Of a stretch of 21,295 bases of DNA, positions 1 through 6,815 are shown one piece after another. Below the pieces are notes generated by a model. The model made no database searches, was not told the DNA's origin, and was given only the letters and a program-made list of their open reading frames with translations. Positions within the stretch are counted from its first letter, which is position 1, and every line of letters begins with the position of its first letter. A program made the position numbers and the translations under genes. Source of the stretch: a virus; the IMG/VR virus record IMGVR_UViG_3300032282_000982, positions 1 through 21,295 of that record; one strand, given 5' to 3'.

Positions 1-396
1 AACGGATACGTCTCAGAACTTTATGATAAGATCTCACAACCTATCGTAGACCAGTTTAAGATTAAAGGTTTACAATATCGGGAAGTGTATTATAATAGAA
101 TCTTCTTTCAAGTACCACTAGCCACTCAGTTTACTAAGGAGCATAACGGTGTACACGTCGATCTACCTCCCGAGCTACCTCACATAGCAGCTGTATATTA
201 TGTGAATGGAAGTGACGGACAGACTATCATCTACGAGCAACGTCACGGCGACGACACTACTGAGTTAAAAGAACATATGAGAGTGACACCTAAGAGAGGT
301 CGTATAGTCTTGTTTGATGGCTCTCGCTATCACTGCTCGAGTCAACCTACATACAACTATCGCTGCATCATTAACTTTGATCTACTAAAGGTTTGA
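1..396 (+). CDS. 2OG-Fe(II) oxygenase, 5'-truncated by window edge
   Basis: The reading frame is open from base 1, so the N-terminus lies outside the window; 131 residues are visible. The C-terminal half carries the cupin-type iron site of 2-oxoglutarate/Fe(II) dioxygenases: HxD at visible residues 52-54 (HVD), a distal His at 111 in SRYHCSS, and Arg121, the expected 2-oxoglutarate carboxylate ligand. Small oxygenases of this type are common in T4-like phages of marine and alphaproteobacterial hosts; their substrates are unknown. The stop is one base before the ATG of the deformylase gene, so the two are probably co-transcribed. A GTG at 85 could be mistaken for the start, but the upstream codons read as plausible protein. 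Family is confident, function is not. Confidence 0.8.
   Translation, partial: NGYVSELYDKISQPIVDQFKIKGLQYREVYYNRIFFQVPLATQFTKEHNGVHVDLPPELPHIAAVYYVNGSDGQTIIYEQRHGDDTTELKEHMRVTPKRGRIVLFDGSRYHCSSQPTYNYRCIINFDLLKV
69..96 (+). promoter_or_regulatory. Sigma70-type promoter inside oxygenase gene
   Basis: TTTACA (69-74), 16-bp spacer, TATAAT (91-96). The -35 context AAAGGTTTACAA is shared with the promoter at 12122 and nearly so with 20721. It lies within coding sequence, so it would drive the downstream deformylase and following genes. Confidence 0.45.
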
Positions 397-397
397 T

Positions 398-871
398 ATG
401 AATCTTGTTAAACATGATGATCCCATTCTTACTCGAGTTTGTGAGAATTTTGATTTTAGTAATCCTCCTTTCGATCCTATTGAGTTTGCGCAGCAGCTGG
501 TCAAACATACTTATGATTGGAATGGTATTGGCCTTAGTGCCAATCAAGTTGGAGTTCCTTATCGTGTATTCGCTCTTAGGGCTGCTCCTGAGAATTTCGT
601 ATGCTACAACCCCAAGGTCGTTGAGAACAGCGAGCAAACCATCTTCCTTGAAGAAAGTTGTTTGACATATCCCGGATTATTTGTTAAGATTAAGAGACCT
701 CAACATGTACGAGTACGTTTCGCCACACCTAATGGTGACGTACGTACAGAAACTTTTACCGGTATGTCTGCTCGAGCCTTTCAACATCAGTTAGATTATC
801 TCGATGGTGTCAAGTTTATCGATCGTGCAAATCGATTCCATCGTGAAAAAGCTATGAAAAAGTGGAAATAA
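398..871 (+). CDS. def: Peptide deformylase homologue with altered HExxH motif
   Basis: A 157-residue member of the peptide deformylase family, which removes the N-formyl group from nascent proteins. Motif 1 is present as GIGLSANQ (residues 43-50) and motif 2 as ESCLT (86-90) with the metal-binding Cys88. Motif 3, normally HExxH, reads HQLDY at 130-134: the catalytic Glu is Gln131 and the second metal-ligand His is Tyr134. On known chemistry this should impair or abolish deformylation unless another residue compensates. T4-like cyanophages and other marine phages often carry deformylases, usually with an intact motif. The start at ATG 398 follows the oxygenase stop directly. Family assignment is secure; catalytic activity is doubtful. 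Confidence 0.88.
   Translation: MNLVKHDDPILTRVCENFDFSNPPFDPIEFAQQLVKHTYDWNGIGLSANQVGVPYRVFALRAAPENFVCYNPKVVENSEQTIFLEESCLTYPGLFVKIKRPQHVRVRFATPNGDVRTETFTGMSARAFQHQLDYLDGVKFIDRANRFHREKAMKKWK
662..690 (+). promoter_or_regulatory. Promoter TTGACA-17-TAAGAT inside def
   Basis: Consensus -35 TTGACA (662-667), 17-bp spacer, -10 TAAGAT (685-690). The same hexamer pair and spacing recurs at 1346 and 1832, which argues against chance. It would serve the gene at 875. Confidence 0.45.
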
Positions 872-874
872 ACT

Positions 875-1435
875 GTGAATATCTTTTACGTTGATCATGA
901 TCCAGTCAAAGCTGCCGAAGCTCTAGTCGACAAGCATGTCGTCAAGATGATTCTCGAGTCGGCACAACTTCTATCTACTGCTCATCGAGTCCTCGACGGT
1001 GAGATGCGAGTCGTCGAGAAGTATGTCGATGGTTCGCTACCTCCTCGTTATCGTAAGTCTAAGCAGTGGATCTTAAACGACGTTCGCGAGAATCATATAT
1101 ACAAAGCTACACACATGAATCATCCGTCCGCTGTGTGGTGCCGACAGTCAGTCGAGAATTACTCGTGGCTCGTCGAGCACTTCTTCGCTCTCATGAACGA
1201 GTACATGCATCGCTACAACAAAGTTCATAAGTGTAACGGTGACTTGTCGTACTACCTGCAGTCACCTCCACATAATCTAAAAGAATGGGATTGGACTCCT
1301 ATGCCTTCAGCTATGGCTGACGAGTATAAGATCAGTGACGACCCATTGACAAACTATCGTAACTATTATAAGATTGGTAAATCGAGAATGCATCGTTGGA
1401 CTAATCGTCAACCTCCGGAGTGGATCAATGAGTAG
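875..1435 (+). CDS. Conserved phage protein of unknown function
   Basis: A 186-residue soluble protein starting at GTG 875, three bases after the def stop. I recognise the pattern from many tailed phages, where it is usually left as hypothetical: an N-terminal block DKHVVKMILESAQLLSTAH (about residues 19-37), a central NHPSAVW followed by NYSWL, and a C-terminal block with AMADEYK, YRNYY and a tryptophan-rich end. The conserved His, Lys, Trp and Tyr positions suggest an enzyme or nucleic-acid-binding role, but I cannot assign one. There is no signal peptide or membrane segment. Its stop overlaps the ATG of the pyrophosphohydrolase-like gene (ATGAGTAG), so translation is probably coupled and a link to nucleotide metabolism is possible. 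Confidence 0.8.
   Translation: MNIFYVDHDPVKAAEALVDKHVVKMILESAQLLSTAHRVLDGEMRVVEKYVDGSLPPRYRKSKQWILNDVRENHIYKATHMNHPSAVWCRQSVENYSWLVEHFFALMNEYMHRYNKVHKCNGDLSYYLQSPPHNLKEWDWTPMPSAMADEYKISDDPLTNYRNYYKIGKSRMHRWTNRQPPEWINE
1346..1374 (+). promoter_or_regulatory. Promoter TTGACA-17-TAAGAT before MazG-like gene
   Basis: TTGACA (1346-1351), 17-bp spacer, TAAGAT (1369-1374), inside the 3' end of the preceding gene and about 54 bp before the ATG at 1428. Same hexamers and spacing as 662 and 1832. Confidence 0.5.
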
Positions 1436-1835
1436 AGACTGGGTAAAAGATATCTTCACGATGCATAGCCATTACAAGGTTCATCCTGTTATGGATAGCA
1501 TGGAGCCTGAGAAGCTTAAGAAGTTTCTTGAGTTTCGTGCTAATTTCTTGCAAGAAGAACTCGATGAGTTGAAGAAAGCTGATAACGCTGACGACGTAGT
1601 CGACGCTCTCATCGATCTCTGCGTCGTAGCTATCGGTACACTCGACTCTTTCAACGTAGATGCTTATAAAGCTTGGGACGAAGTTCTAGAAGCTAACATG
1701 AAGAAAGAAGTCGGTATCAAGGAAGGTCGGCCAAATCCTCTAGGTTTGCCGGATCTTATGAAGCCTGCAGGCTGGACAGCACCTTCACATTTCAATAATG
1801 AAGGTAGACTTAAAGAAATTAACTTTAAAGGTTGA
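1428..1835 (+). CDS. MazG-like nucleotide pyrophosphohydrolase
   Basis: A 135-residue all-alpha NTP pyrophosphohydrolase-type protein. The metal-binding signature EExxE appears as EELDE (43-47) and is followed about nine residues on by DDVVDALID (55-63), the second acidic helix; the spacing matches the phage MazG/HisE-like group. Such enzymes hydrolyse (d)NTPs to the monophosphate and pyrophosphate. In a phage with dCMP hydroxymethylase and dCMP deaminase, an attractive role is making dCMP from host dCTP, the job of T4 gp56, but the substrate is not visible here. The start is ATG 1428, which overlaps the upstream stop; the frame stays open further upstream but lacks a better start. The C-terminal 40 residues (GRPNPLGLPDL, then AGWTAPSH) are typical of the phage version. 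Confidence 0.8.
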   Translation: MSRDWVKDIFTMHSHYKVHPVMDSMEPEKLKKFLEFRANFLQEELDELKKADNADDVVDALIDLCVVAIGTLDSFNVDAYKAWDEVLEANMKKEVGIKEGRPNPLGLPDLMKPAGWTAPSHFNNEGRLKEINFKG

Positions 1836-1860
1836 CAGTTATATCTTCTTTTGATAAGAT
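1832..1860 (+). promoter_or_regulatory. Promoter TTGACA-17-TAAGAT before gene at 1887
   Basis: TTGACA (1832-1837) overlaps the TGA stop of the preceding gene; 17-bp spacer; TAAGAT (1855-1860). It is largely intergenic, is preceded by AAAGG as at 69, 12122 and 20721, and leads to an AAGGAG/GTG start 27 bp downstream. Confidence 0.65.
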
Positions 1861-1886
1861 ACTATCATAGTCCAAGGAGTCCGACT

Positions 1887-2153
1887 GTGAAGAAAGAACT
1901 GTTTGATCCAGCCGTATTAGCTACACTCGATAAGCTTTCTATCAATGAAGCTAGAAACGTAGCTATCGATCTCGCGAAAAAGATGCCTCGAACTAATGTG
2001 AAGCAGACAGCTGCTGCTGAACGCATCGTTCGTGACTTGACTAAAGCGCCGACTGCTACTGAGATATCTCGAATCATGTATCAGGTGTATCTGTCTGGTA
2101 CTGGTTTGGGAACTGTAGGTTCAACTTGGAAGAAGCACTTTGATAATGTTTAA
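1887..2153 (+). CDS. Small conserved phage protein, unknown function
   Basis: An 88-residue protein. GTG 1887 was chosen because AAGGAG lies seven bases upstream (1874-1879) and the promoter -10 box at 1855-1860 would exclude the more upstream TTG at 1851. The sequence is helical, with a Lys/Arg-rich middle (KKMPRTNVKQTAAAERIVRD) and a C-terminal EISRIMYQVYLSGTGL segment. It resembles small hypothetical proteins I associate with T4-like cyanophages, but I know no function. It overlaps the next gene by eight bases. Confidence 0.72.
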   Translation: MKKELFDPAVLATLDKLSINEARNVAIDLAKKMPRTNVKQTAAAERIVRDLTKAPTATEISRIMYQVYLSGTGLGTVGSTWKKHFDNV

Positions 2154-2586
2154 TACTGAGCAAGAAATCATCGGTGACATCGGCGAAGTCGTAGTTCAAG
2201 AATTCTTTAACTCGACCCGAAGTGTTTACAAGTATGATCCCGAGAAAGACGGGATCATTGAACATATGAAGTACGCGGTCAAGACTTTTAGATTGAACAA
2301 AAAGACTCGCGGATTCTGGATAAGTGACAACAAGACTAAAGTCATGTGGAAGAATCTCGACGTAGTAGATCTTCTATTCTTTATCAGAATTCCGGAAACT
2401 GCTAACGATCCAGCTGAACTCTATCTCGCTATAGATCATAAGAATAGTTTTAATATCGTTAAGACTAACGCCGGCATTCCGTGCAGAAACTATCCATTGA
2501 CAAAGTGTCTGAAACTTTGTAATATATCAGAAGATCGTTCTCTAGTTCTCTATGAGAATTCTGTACAGCTTAGGAGTGTGAAGTGA
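2146..2586 (+). CDS. Unknown protein, possible PD-(D/E)xK-type nuclease
   Basis: A 146-residue protein starting at ATG 2146 inside the end of the previous gene; a TTG at 2140 is the alternative start. The N-terminus GDIGEVVVQEFF, then YKYDPEKDG and an aliphatic strand ending in AVKTF resemble the order GE...D...xK seen in PD-(D/E)xK nucleases, with WISDNKTKVMW and DVVDLLFFIRI as further strands. This is pattern-level inference only, because the canonical Glu-x-Lys is AVK here. No membrane segment or signal peptide is seen. It sits directly before the Nmad1-like and dCMP hydroxymethylase genes, so a nucleic-acid role would fit. A 9-bp inverted repeat occurs in its coding sequence at 2234-2258. 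Confidence 0.7.
   Translation: MFNTEQEIIGDIGEVVVQEFFNSTRSVYKYDPEKDGIIEHMKYAVKTFRLNKKTRGFWISDNKTKVMWKNLDVVDLLFFIRIPETANDPAELYLAIDHKNSFNIVKTNAGIPCRNYPLTKCLKLCNISEDRSLVLYENSVQLRSVK
2497..2525 (+). promoter_or_regulatory. Promoter TTGACA-17-TAATAT before gene at 2583
   Basis: TTGACA (2497-2502), 17-bp spacer, TAATAT (2520-2525), inside the 3' end of the preceding gene and about 57 bp before GTG 2583. The -10 is weaker than in the neighbouring promoters. Confidence 0.4.
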
Positions 2587-2939
2587 CAGAAAAAGAATCA
2601 GTAAAAGTCTTGCGCGAATGTATCGAGCTTCAGCTCAAGAAGTCGCAAGACTATCAAAATCCTAACTCAAACGTAGTTCAAGCCATGCACTATCGTCGTG
2701 GCGTCGATACTATTCACGACACTCTTCAAGGTAAGTTGTATCGAGCTCAGTCTCTCCTTGAGTCTGAACGCTTCAATGAAGCTAACTTTGAGTCACTCGA
2801 AGATACGTACAAAGATCTCATCAACTACGCTTCGTTCGCAGTGTCTTGGATTCGTGGTCAGATGGAAGGCCAAGATCCTAACCGTGATATTTTTAATCGT
2901 AAGGTAGATAAAGATGCTGACAAGAAATCGCGTAAGTGA
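2583..2939 (+). CDS. Nmad1/DUF1599-like phage protein
   Basis: A 118-residue protein starting at GTG 2583, overlapping the upstream TGA and preceded by TAGGAG. It matches from memory the phage family with KKSQDYQNPNS near residue 20, a middle ending in KLYRAQSLLE, and NFESLEDTYKDLINYASF near residue 70. These are usually labelled nucleotide-modification-associated domain 1 or DUF1599. The family is linked by genome context to DNA-base modification, but its biochemistry is not established. The position immediately before dCMP hydroxymethylase fits. The C-terminus is very basic (KVDKDADKKSRK) and its coding sequence overlaps the next gene by 26 bases. Confidence 0.72.
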   Translation: MTEKESVKVLRECIELQLKKSQDYQNPNSNVVQAMHYRRGVDTIHDTLQGKLYRAQSLLESERFNEANFESLEDTYKDLINYASFAVSWIRGQMEGQDPNRDIFNRKVDKDADKKSRK

Positions 2940-3600
2940 CATCCGAGACGAGTTCCGGTTTCTTCTCGAGAACAAAGTCTATGTGACTGATAAGACTGGC
3001 GTCAAGATGCTTGAGATCGCCAGCGCGTCGTTCATCGCTGACGAGGAAGCAATCTTTGGTGAAGTCAATCGTGACTACGTATCTCGCGAGATCGCTTGGT
3101 ACAACTCTCAGTCACTAAGCGTCAATGATATTCCAGGTGGTCCGCCGACTATCTGGAAGCAAGTATCTGACGCTGATGGTATGATCAACTCCAACTACGG
3201 TTGGTGTATCTGGTCGAAAGCCAACGGTCATCAGTACGAGAACGTCAAGACTGAACTCTTGAAGAACCCTGAGTCTCGCCGCGCGACTATGATCTACAAT
3301 CGTCCTCAGATGTGGGTCGACTATCGCAACAACGGCCGTAACGACTTCATGTGTACTAACGCAGTTCAGTATCTCATCCGTTGCAACAAGCTACATGCGG
3401 TCGTTCAGATGAGATCAAACGATGTTATCTTTGGTTATAAGAACGACTACGCTTGGCAGAAGACTGTTCTTGACACGCTGTGTAACGATCTTCGTGAAAC
3501 TGAAGGTGGTTATGACATCACTCCCGGTAACATCTATTGGAACGCTGGTAGTCTTCATGTCTATGAGCGTCACTTCCATCTGGTGAATGATGTCCACTGA
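2914..3600 (+). CDS. 42: dCMP hydroxymethylase (T4 gp42-like)
   Basis: A 228-residue thymidylate-synthase-fold enzyme. The catalytic Cys147 lies in DFMCTNAVQY, as in T4 gp42 (Cys148), not in the PCH context of thymidylate synthase. The position that binds the pyrimidine N3/4 group is Asp178 in GYKNDYAW, where thymidylate synthases have Asn; the T4 enzyme has Asp179, which selects dCMP over dUMP. Other family blocks are SNYGW (93-97), RRATMIYNRPQMW (122-134) and the C-terminal NAGSLHVYERHF. It should convert dCMP plus methylene-tetrahydrofolate to 5-hydroxymethyl-dCMP in the cytoplasm, predicting hydroxymethylated phage DNA. The glucosyltransferase at 4385 supports this. ATG 2914 lies within the previous gene. 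Confidence 0.9.
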   Translation: MLTRNRVSDIRDEFRFLLENKVYVTDKTGVKMLEIASASFIADEEAIFGEVNRDYVSREIAWYNSQSLSVNDIPGGPPTIWKQVSDADGMINSNYGWCIWSKANGHQYENVKTELLKNPESRRATMIYNRPQMWVDYRNNGRNDFMCTNAVQYLIRCNKLHAVVQMRSNDVIFGYKNDYAWQKTVLDTLCNDLRETEGGYDITPGNIYWNAGSLHVYERHFHLVNDVH

Positions 3601-4063
3601 GTGGGATCTTCGCTACGTTAGTTTAGCTAAAGAGATCGGATCTTGGTCAAAAGATCCACGCACCAAAGTTGGTGCAGTCATAGTTGGTGATAAGGGTCAG
3701 ATCCTATCTCAAGGATACAACGGCTTCCCACGTGGTATCAAAGATACGGAAGACAGACTAACTGATCGACCGACTAAGTTGAAGCTCGTAGTTCACGCTG
3801 AAATGAATTGTATCTACAACGCTTCATTCACCGGAACTACACTTCAGAATTCTACTCTCTATGTTTATGGTTTACCCGTCTGCTCCGATTGTGCGAAGGG
3901 TGTGATTCAAGTCGGTATTAAAAACGTATTCATGTGTTATCCGGCTGATATCGATGAAAAGTGGAAAGACTCATTTAATGACACGGCGCAAATGTTTGAA
4001 GAATCAAAAGTCTCACACAAAAGTCTTAGTAGTGGGTATGAATCCTTCAGGTTATCACACTGA
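3587..4063 (+). CDS. cd: dCMP deaminase
   Basis: A 158-residue zinc deoxycytidylate deaminase, which makes dUMP for thymidylate synthesis. The zinc and catalytic motif HAE is at 70-72 and the CxxC pair is Cys99 and Cys102 in PVCSDC; the N-terminal SKDPRTKVGAVIV and the QGYNGFPRG substrate loop are typical. Start codons are tandem ATGs at 3587 and 3590, overlapping the end of the hydroxymethylase gene. The two enzymes draw on the same dCMP pool, so their adjacency suggests balanced hydroxymethyl-dCMP and dTMP supply. The last 25 residues (from about SKVSHK) extend over the start of the next gene in another frame and look less conserved. Confidence 0.93.
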   Translation: MMSTEWDLRYVSLAKEIGSWSKDPRTKVGAVIVGDKGQILSQGYNGFPRGIKDTEDRLTDRPTKLKLVVHAEMNCIYNASFTGTTLQNSTLYVYGLPVCSDCAKGVIQVGIKNVFMCYPADIDEKWKDSFNDTAQMFEESKVSHKSLSSGYESFRLSH

Positions 4064-4388
4064 AGATAAAGATCGTAAGAATCATACGTTTGATAGATTG
4101 AAGAAGTGGTTTACACACGCCGGTGTGGACTACTTCTCTTTTGTTAACTGCTCACATAAACTTGGTGAAGTTAAGTTTTGTGACGTTGACTATGACACGC
4201 TGTCTAAGTGTATCGATGGCAACCAGAAGATTGTAGCCCTAGGTAACTTTTCATCGACGGTTCTGTCAAGGCTAAATATAACGCATTTGAAATTGCCGCA
4301 CCCGTCTCCAAGAAATCGTATCTTTAACGATAAGTCTTATGAGCCGGAGATGCTCAAAGAACTTAAGAGATACGTGAGGTCGAGATGA
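3978..4388 (+). CDS. Uracil-DNA-glycosylase-superfamily-like protein
   Basis: About 136 residues. An N-terminal strand KVLVVG leads into GMNPSGY, resembling motif A of the MUG/TDG/UDG superfamily (GxNPG or GxNPS). The C-terminal half has LPHPSPRNR, resembling the HPSP DNA-intercalation motif. Length is short for the superfamily, like other phage versions. The start is uncertain: ATG 3978 has GGAAAG about nine bases upstream, while ATG 3954 and TTG 3996 are alternatives; all lie within the dCMP deaminase gene, giving an unusually long overlap (about 86 bases). A base-excision or modified-base-sensing role would suit a phage with modified cytosine, but no activity can be claimed. Its stop overlaps the ATG of the glucosyltransferase. 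Confidence 0.65.
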   Translation: MTRRKCLKNQKSHTKVLVVGMNPSGYHTEDKDRKNHTFDRLKKWFTHAGVDYFSFVNCSHKLGEVKFCDVDYDTLSKCIDGNQKIVALGNFSSTVLSRLNITHLKLPHPSPRNRIFNDKSYEPEMLKELKRYVRSR

Positions 4389-5620
4389 AAGTTACAATCA
4401 TTATGGGTAGAGGCATCGAGGGATGCGGTGTCTCTAAGTATACAGTTGAGATGACTAAGTGGCTTGAGAGAAATGGTCACGATTACACGATCATCGCTTC
4501 CAAAGATAAGACATGGTCTCGTAAAGATGCTCATTCGTTTAAGAACCTGATGCATCTGAAGTTCTCAGTTGATGAGAACATTGAGACGATCATCAATAAG
4601 TGTAATGAAGCAGACTTCGTTATAGTCAACTCGCTTCCATCTCGTAAGTATGGTGCTTCGAAGGGTCACGATCCTAAGGTCGGCATCAACTTTATTCGTA
4701 TCATCAACGAAGTAAAATCAAAGATTGTTCTCATCCAGCACGATCACAACAAGCTTTCAATCGTTCGCAACGACGGGTTGGAAGAGTATGTGAAACGTGC
4801 TGATGTTATTTTTGCGCACTCACCCGATGGTGACTTCGCCCGCGAAGTACAAAAGATGAATGGCACTTCTGGATTCATGTCATTCGTAGAAAACACCGAG
4901 CCACGTAAGATCATGAACTTCCAACCTGGAATGTACTTCGATGAAGTGCGTCAGAAGTATTGGAAACCCATCTCACAACAAGATAAGATGGTACATCGCT
5001 GGGTAGGTCGCACTACTTTTTGGAAGGGATTCGGACTCATGTTCGACTTCCACAACAACTACTTAAAGAACTCAGGTGCACTGACTGTACTCGAAGGAAT
5101 CGAGAAATCACCAGCTTACATCGACTTTAAGAATAGATTCGACTTCACACCTATGCTAGATAAGAACCCTGATAAAGAAGATCTCACGTCTCACTACGGT
5201 GATAAAGCGGTAGTCTTCTCGTTCTTTAAGAACGTAGAGTTGCTCGAGCGTATGTCTAAGTCTGGCTTCGGATATCAACTATCGTTGATGGATCCTCGAT
5301 TCATTGAACACTCGATCGAATACACACACTGTGAAGTTGCTGCAACCGGTTGTATCCCTGTGTTCCGTAAGGAGTATGGTGACGCTTGTAAGCACATCAA
5401 GCATGGCGATCCATTGAGTCAATGTAAAGATAGTGGCACTATCTGGTTGTCAGATAGTAACATGCAAGAATGCATGGACCTGATCACTCGCATAAATAAT
5501 GATGACAGCATGAGAGAAGATTGGCGTGAGAAAGCTTTCGAGTTTTATAAGTCACACCAAGATGCGTCTGTTGCTTTTGATAGATTGTTTAGTGATATTA
5601 GGAATGAATTGAATGTATAA
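4385..5620 (+). CDS. agt: DNA alpha-glucosyltransferase (T4 AGT-like)
   Basis: A 411-residue GT-B enzyme matching T4 alpha-glucosyltransferase (400 residues) along its length, judged from memory of the T4 protein. Shared blocks include MGRGIEGCGVSKYT at the N-terminus (T4 MARGLEGCGVTKFS), IQHDH with His119-Asp120 in the catalytic region, RADVIFAHSPDGDF, WVGRTTFWKGF (206-216), LEGIEKSPA, LLERMSKSGFGYQLS and the C-terminal IEYTHCEVAATGCIPVF. T4 AGT transfers glucose from UDP-glucose to 5-hydroxymethylcytosine in DNA, which protects it from restriction. Together with the dCMP hydroxymethylase this is strong evidence that the DNA is glucosyl-hydroxymethylated. It overlaps both neighbours by a few bases, consistent with one operon. 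Confidence 0.93.
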   Translation: MKVTIIMGRGIEGCGVSKYTVEMTKWLERNGHDYTIIASKDKTWSRKDAHSFKNLMHLKFSVDENIETIINKCNEADFVIVNSLPSRKYGASKGHDPKVGINFIRIINEVKSKIVLIQHDHNKLSIVRNDGLEEYVKRADVIFAHSPDGDFAREVQKMNGTSGFMSFVENTEPRKIMNFQPGMYFDEVRQKYWKPISQQDKMVHRWVGRTTFWKGFGLMFDFHNNYLKNSGALTVLEGIEKSPAYIDFKNRFDFTPMLDKNPDKEDLTSHYGDKAVVFSFFKNVELLERMSKSGFGYQLSLMDPRFIEHSIEYTHCEVAATGCIPVFRKEYGDACKHIKHGDPLSQCKDSGTIWLSDSNMQECMDLITRINNDDSMREDWREKAFEFYKSHQDASVAFDRLFSDIRNELNV

Positions 5621-6815
5621 ACATGCTTCTATCGTGCCCCTGATCGGTGGCATGACTCTCGGTGCGGAACAAGCTTTCGGTACTCGACCCGACTATCTCA
5701 TCTCATATGAACCATTCATGTCGAACGATAGTCATATCGTTGCACACTATGATAATGAAGTTCCTTATTACCTGTTAGACAAAGGTGATAAGCCTAGCCA
5801 CAAAGTTGATATCGTAAACTCAACTTGTCCCTGTGCGGGTCTCTCACAGTTGTCGCATGGCTTCGGTGACGATAATCCAAACAACCAGTGGATGCCTAAG
5901 ACGACTCGTTACATCCTTGAAGAACTTCAGCCTCAAGTGCTGTACGGTGAGAACGCACCGGGATTCGCTGGTAAGATCGGGCAGAACATTAGAAACGAGT
6001 TGTTTGAGATCGGCAAGAAAGCCGGTTACACGATGAGTGTCTATCGTACTCGCTCACTCTTTCATGGTGTTCCTCAAGTACGTGAACGTTCTTTCTACTT
6101 CTTCTGGAAAGGTGACAAGGTTCCGATCTTGAACTATTATCGTCGTGAACGTAAGACGATCGAGGATACGATCAGGTCTGCGTCAGGTAACACACAACGT
6201 GATCCTATCAACGACAAGACACCATCGACGTGGGATCCCTACTATAAGTACATCCTCGAAGAGATTCATGGTGGCATCACTCACTCTGAGTTCTGTAAGA
6301 TCGTCGAGCCAATGAACGCTCGTGGCAACGACTCACTCTCTTACATCGAGCTTCAGGGTCATGATTACACTCGTGTCGGCGAGTGGATGGCTAAGAACGG
6401 GTATGATAAAGAAGTACCCAAGTGTGAGTACCGTGTCAATAAGCTCGCGGCTGGTGGTAACCTGATGCGTCGTGGAACAGTAGTTCCTAAAGATTACATC
6501 GGTGCTTTCGTCGGTCACTATCCTACCATGCTTACACATCCAGACGAAGATCGCTACATCAACTATCGAGAAGCGATGACTATCATGGGTATGCCTCAGA
6601 ACTTCCAGCTTCTAAATGCTAATAGGAAGAACGCAAATCACATCTGTCAGAACGTACCAGTTCAGACAGCTGCTGACATGGCCACGGAAGTGATTGAAGC
6701 GTTAAATAATAATCGTGAGTGGGTTGACAAAGATATGATTTTTCAGTATAATCATAGCCAGACCCACGAGATTAAGAACGAAAAAACGGGTTCATTAGCG
6801 GAGTTTTTGGCATGA
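5613..6815 (+). CDS. C5-cytosine DNA methyltransferase homologue
   Basis: A 400-residue protein with the ordered motifs of C5-cytosine methyltransferases: motif I-like VPLIGGMTLGAEQAFG (8-23), catalytic motif IV with Pro73-Cys74 (CPCAGLSQ), motif VI ENAPG (113-117), motif VIII QVRER (155-159) and a C-terminal motif X-like NVPVQTAADMATEVIEAL. Motif I lacks the usual DLFAG opening. A target-recognition region of about 180 residues separates motifs VIII and X. It would transfer a methyl or related group to C5 of cytosine in DNA. This is odd next to a hydroxymethylase, because C5 should already be substituted. Host DNA, unmodified cytosines, or a changed reaction are possible. ATG 5613 overlaps the upstream gene, with AGGA at 5600-5603. 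Confidence 0.85.
   Translation: MYKHASIVPLIGGMTLGAEQAFGTRPDYLISYEPFMSNDSHIVAHYDNEVPYYLLDKGDKPSHKVDIVNSTCPCAGLSQLSHGFGDDNPNNQWMPKTTRYILEELQPQVLYGENAPGFAGKIGQNIRNELFEIGKKAGYTMSVYRTRSLFHGVPQVRERSFYFFWKGDKVPILNYYRRERKTIEDTIRSASGNTQRDPINDKTPSTWDPYYKYILEEIHGGITHSEFCKIVEPMNARGNDSLSYIELQGHDYTRVGEWMAKNGYDKEVPKCEYRVNKLAAGGNLMRRGTVVPKDYIGAFVGHYPTMLTHPDEDRYINYREAMTIMGMPQNFQLLNANRKNANHICQNVPVQTAADMATEVIEALNNNREWVDKDMIFQYNHSQTHEIKNEKTGSLAEFLA
6724..6752 (+). promoter_or_regulatory. Perfect-consensus sigma70 promoter in MTase 3' end
   Basis: TTGACA (6724-6729), exactly 17-bp spacer, TATAAT (6747-6752). It lies inside the last part of the methyltransferase gene, 60 bp before ATG 6812, and could drive the DUF3310-like gene, the GT-A-like gene and perhaps the clamp genes. 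Confidence 0.6.

Noticed and set aside
405-665. Second frame inside def with a hydrophobic translation
   Set aside because: It is a shadow of the recognisable deformylase frame, with no ribosome-binding site.
3470-3498. TTGACA in the dCMP hydroxymethylase gene (also 8050, 8959 and 19810)
   Set aside because: None has a -10-like hexamer at the right spacing.
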